From Myxococcota bacterium (GTDB lineage Bacteria; Myxococcota_A; UBA9160; UBA6930): 64,000 bases of DNA. A model generated the notes under the pieces. It saw nothing but the letters and a program-made list of their open reading frames with translations. It did no database searches and was not told the DNA's origin. Made by a program: the position numbers and the translations under genes. Position 1 is the stretch's first letter. Every line of letters starts with the position of its first letter. The stretch covers positions 580,461 to 644,460 of the forward strand of contig JANQOX010000025.1 in assembly GCA_028285625.1 (NCBI GenBank), in the 5' to 3' direction. Shown here in pieces: positions 63,937 to 64,000 of the stretch.

Positions 63937-64000
63937 GCAGCGGGCCATGACGACGGTGGTGTTGTCCTCGCCGCCGCGGCCGTTGGCGGCGTCGACGAGG
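63925..64000 (-). CDS. PP2C-type serine/threonine phosphatase (3' end only)
   Basis: Only the last 25 codons are in the window. They read LVDAANGRGGEDNTTVVMARCSSG-stop. The LVDxANxRGGxDNxTVV pattern is the conserved C-terminal metal-binding motif of PP2C/PPM phosphatases, where the Asp in DN binds metal. The start lies beyond the right edge. The TGA at 63925-63927 is inside the third 74-bp repeat. Confidence 0.85.
   Translation of the reverse strand, partial: LVDAANGRGGEDNTTVVMARCSSG

Overview
The window is very GC-rich and densely coded, and it looks like a chromosomal segment of a didermic, type IV pilus-bearing bacterium of the old deltaproteobacterial group (Myxococcota or Desulfobacterota-like). 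This rests on a complete pil cluster, an LptG-type exporter, lipoproteins, a roadblock (MglB-type) protein and four sigma-54 activator genes. The phylum is an inference; no rRNA or other phylogenetic marker was seen, and no tRNA, insertion sequence, prophage or CRISPR array was found.

Bases 1-33,000, almost all on the minus strand, hold the pilus system. Transcription runs pilB-pilT-pilC-pilS-pilR-second histidine kinase, then the minor-pilin operon fimT-pilV-pilW-pilX-lipoprotein, then pilY1 with a small secreted protein. A divergent NtrC-type regulator follows, then a small HTH gene with pilM-N-O-P-Q, then aroK-aroB-TPR-roadblock-aroQ, and a large TPR protein cut by the left edge. fimT and pilY1 each have a near-consensus sigma-54 promoter (-24 GG, -12 GC) directly upstream, which fits the PilS/PilR pair next door. 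Neither the major pilin gene pilA nor pilD is present. A flippase-like gene and ribF lie just upstream of pilB.

Bases 33,000-42,800 carry housekeeping and membrane quality-control genes: lptG (possibly leaderless), then on the minus strand coaBC-nfeD-slipin-hflK-hflC and rsmD-coaD-phosphohexomutase, and a small Cro-type regulator.

Bases 43,000-50,300 form a cell-wall neighbourhood: dacB (PBP4-type), a SpmA-SpmB fusion, amgK-like and murU-like peptidoglycan-recycling genes, a metallo-beta-lactamase-fold hydrolase, and anmK. Bases 50,300-55,700 hold a glycosyltransferase-methyltransferase-glycosyltransferase operon behind a long, hairpin-rich leader, plus a PEP-CTERM-like protein and another methyltransferase.

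Bases 55,700-64,000 hold a membrane-anchored coiled-coil protein with a RelE-fold-like C-terminus, a signalling block (stand-alone receiver, PAS histidine kinase, two divergent NtrC-type regulators), and a FliA/WhiG-family sigma factor preceded by a third sigma-54-type promoter. After it come strong hairpins and a triple 74-bp repeat that runs into the 3' end of a PP2C-type phosphatase gene cut by the right edge.
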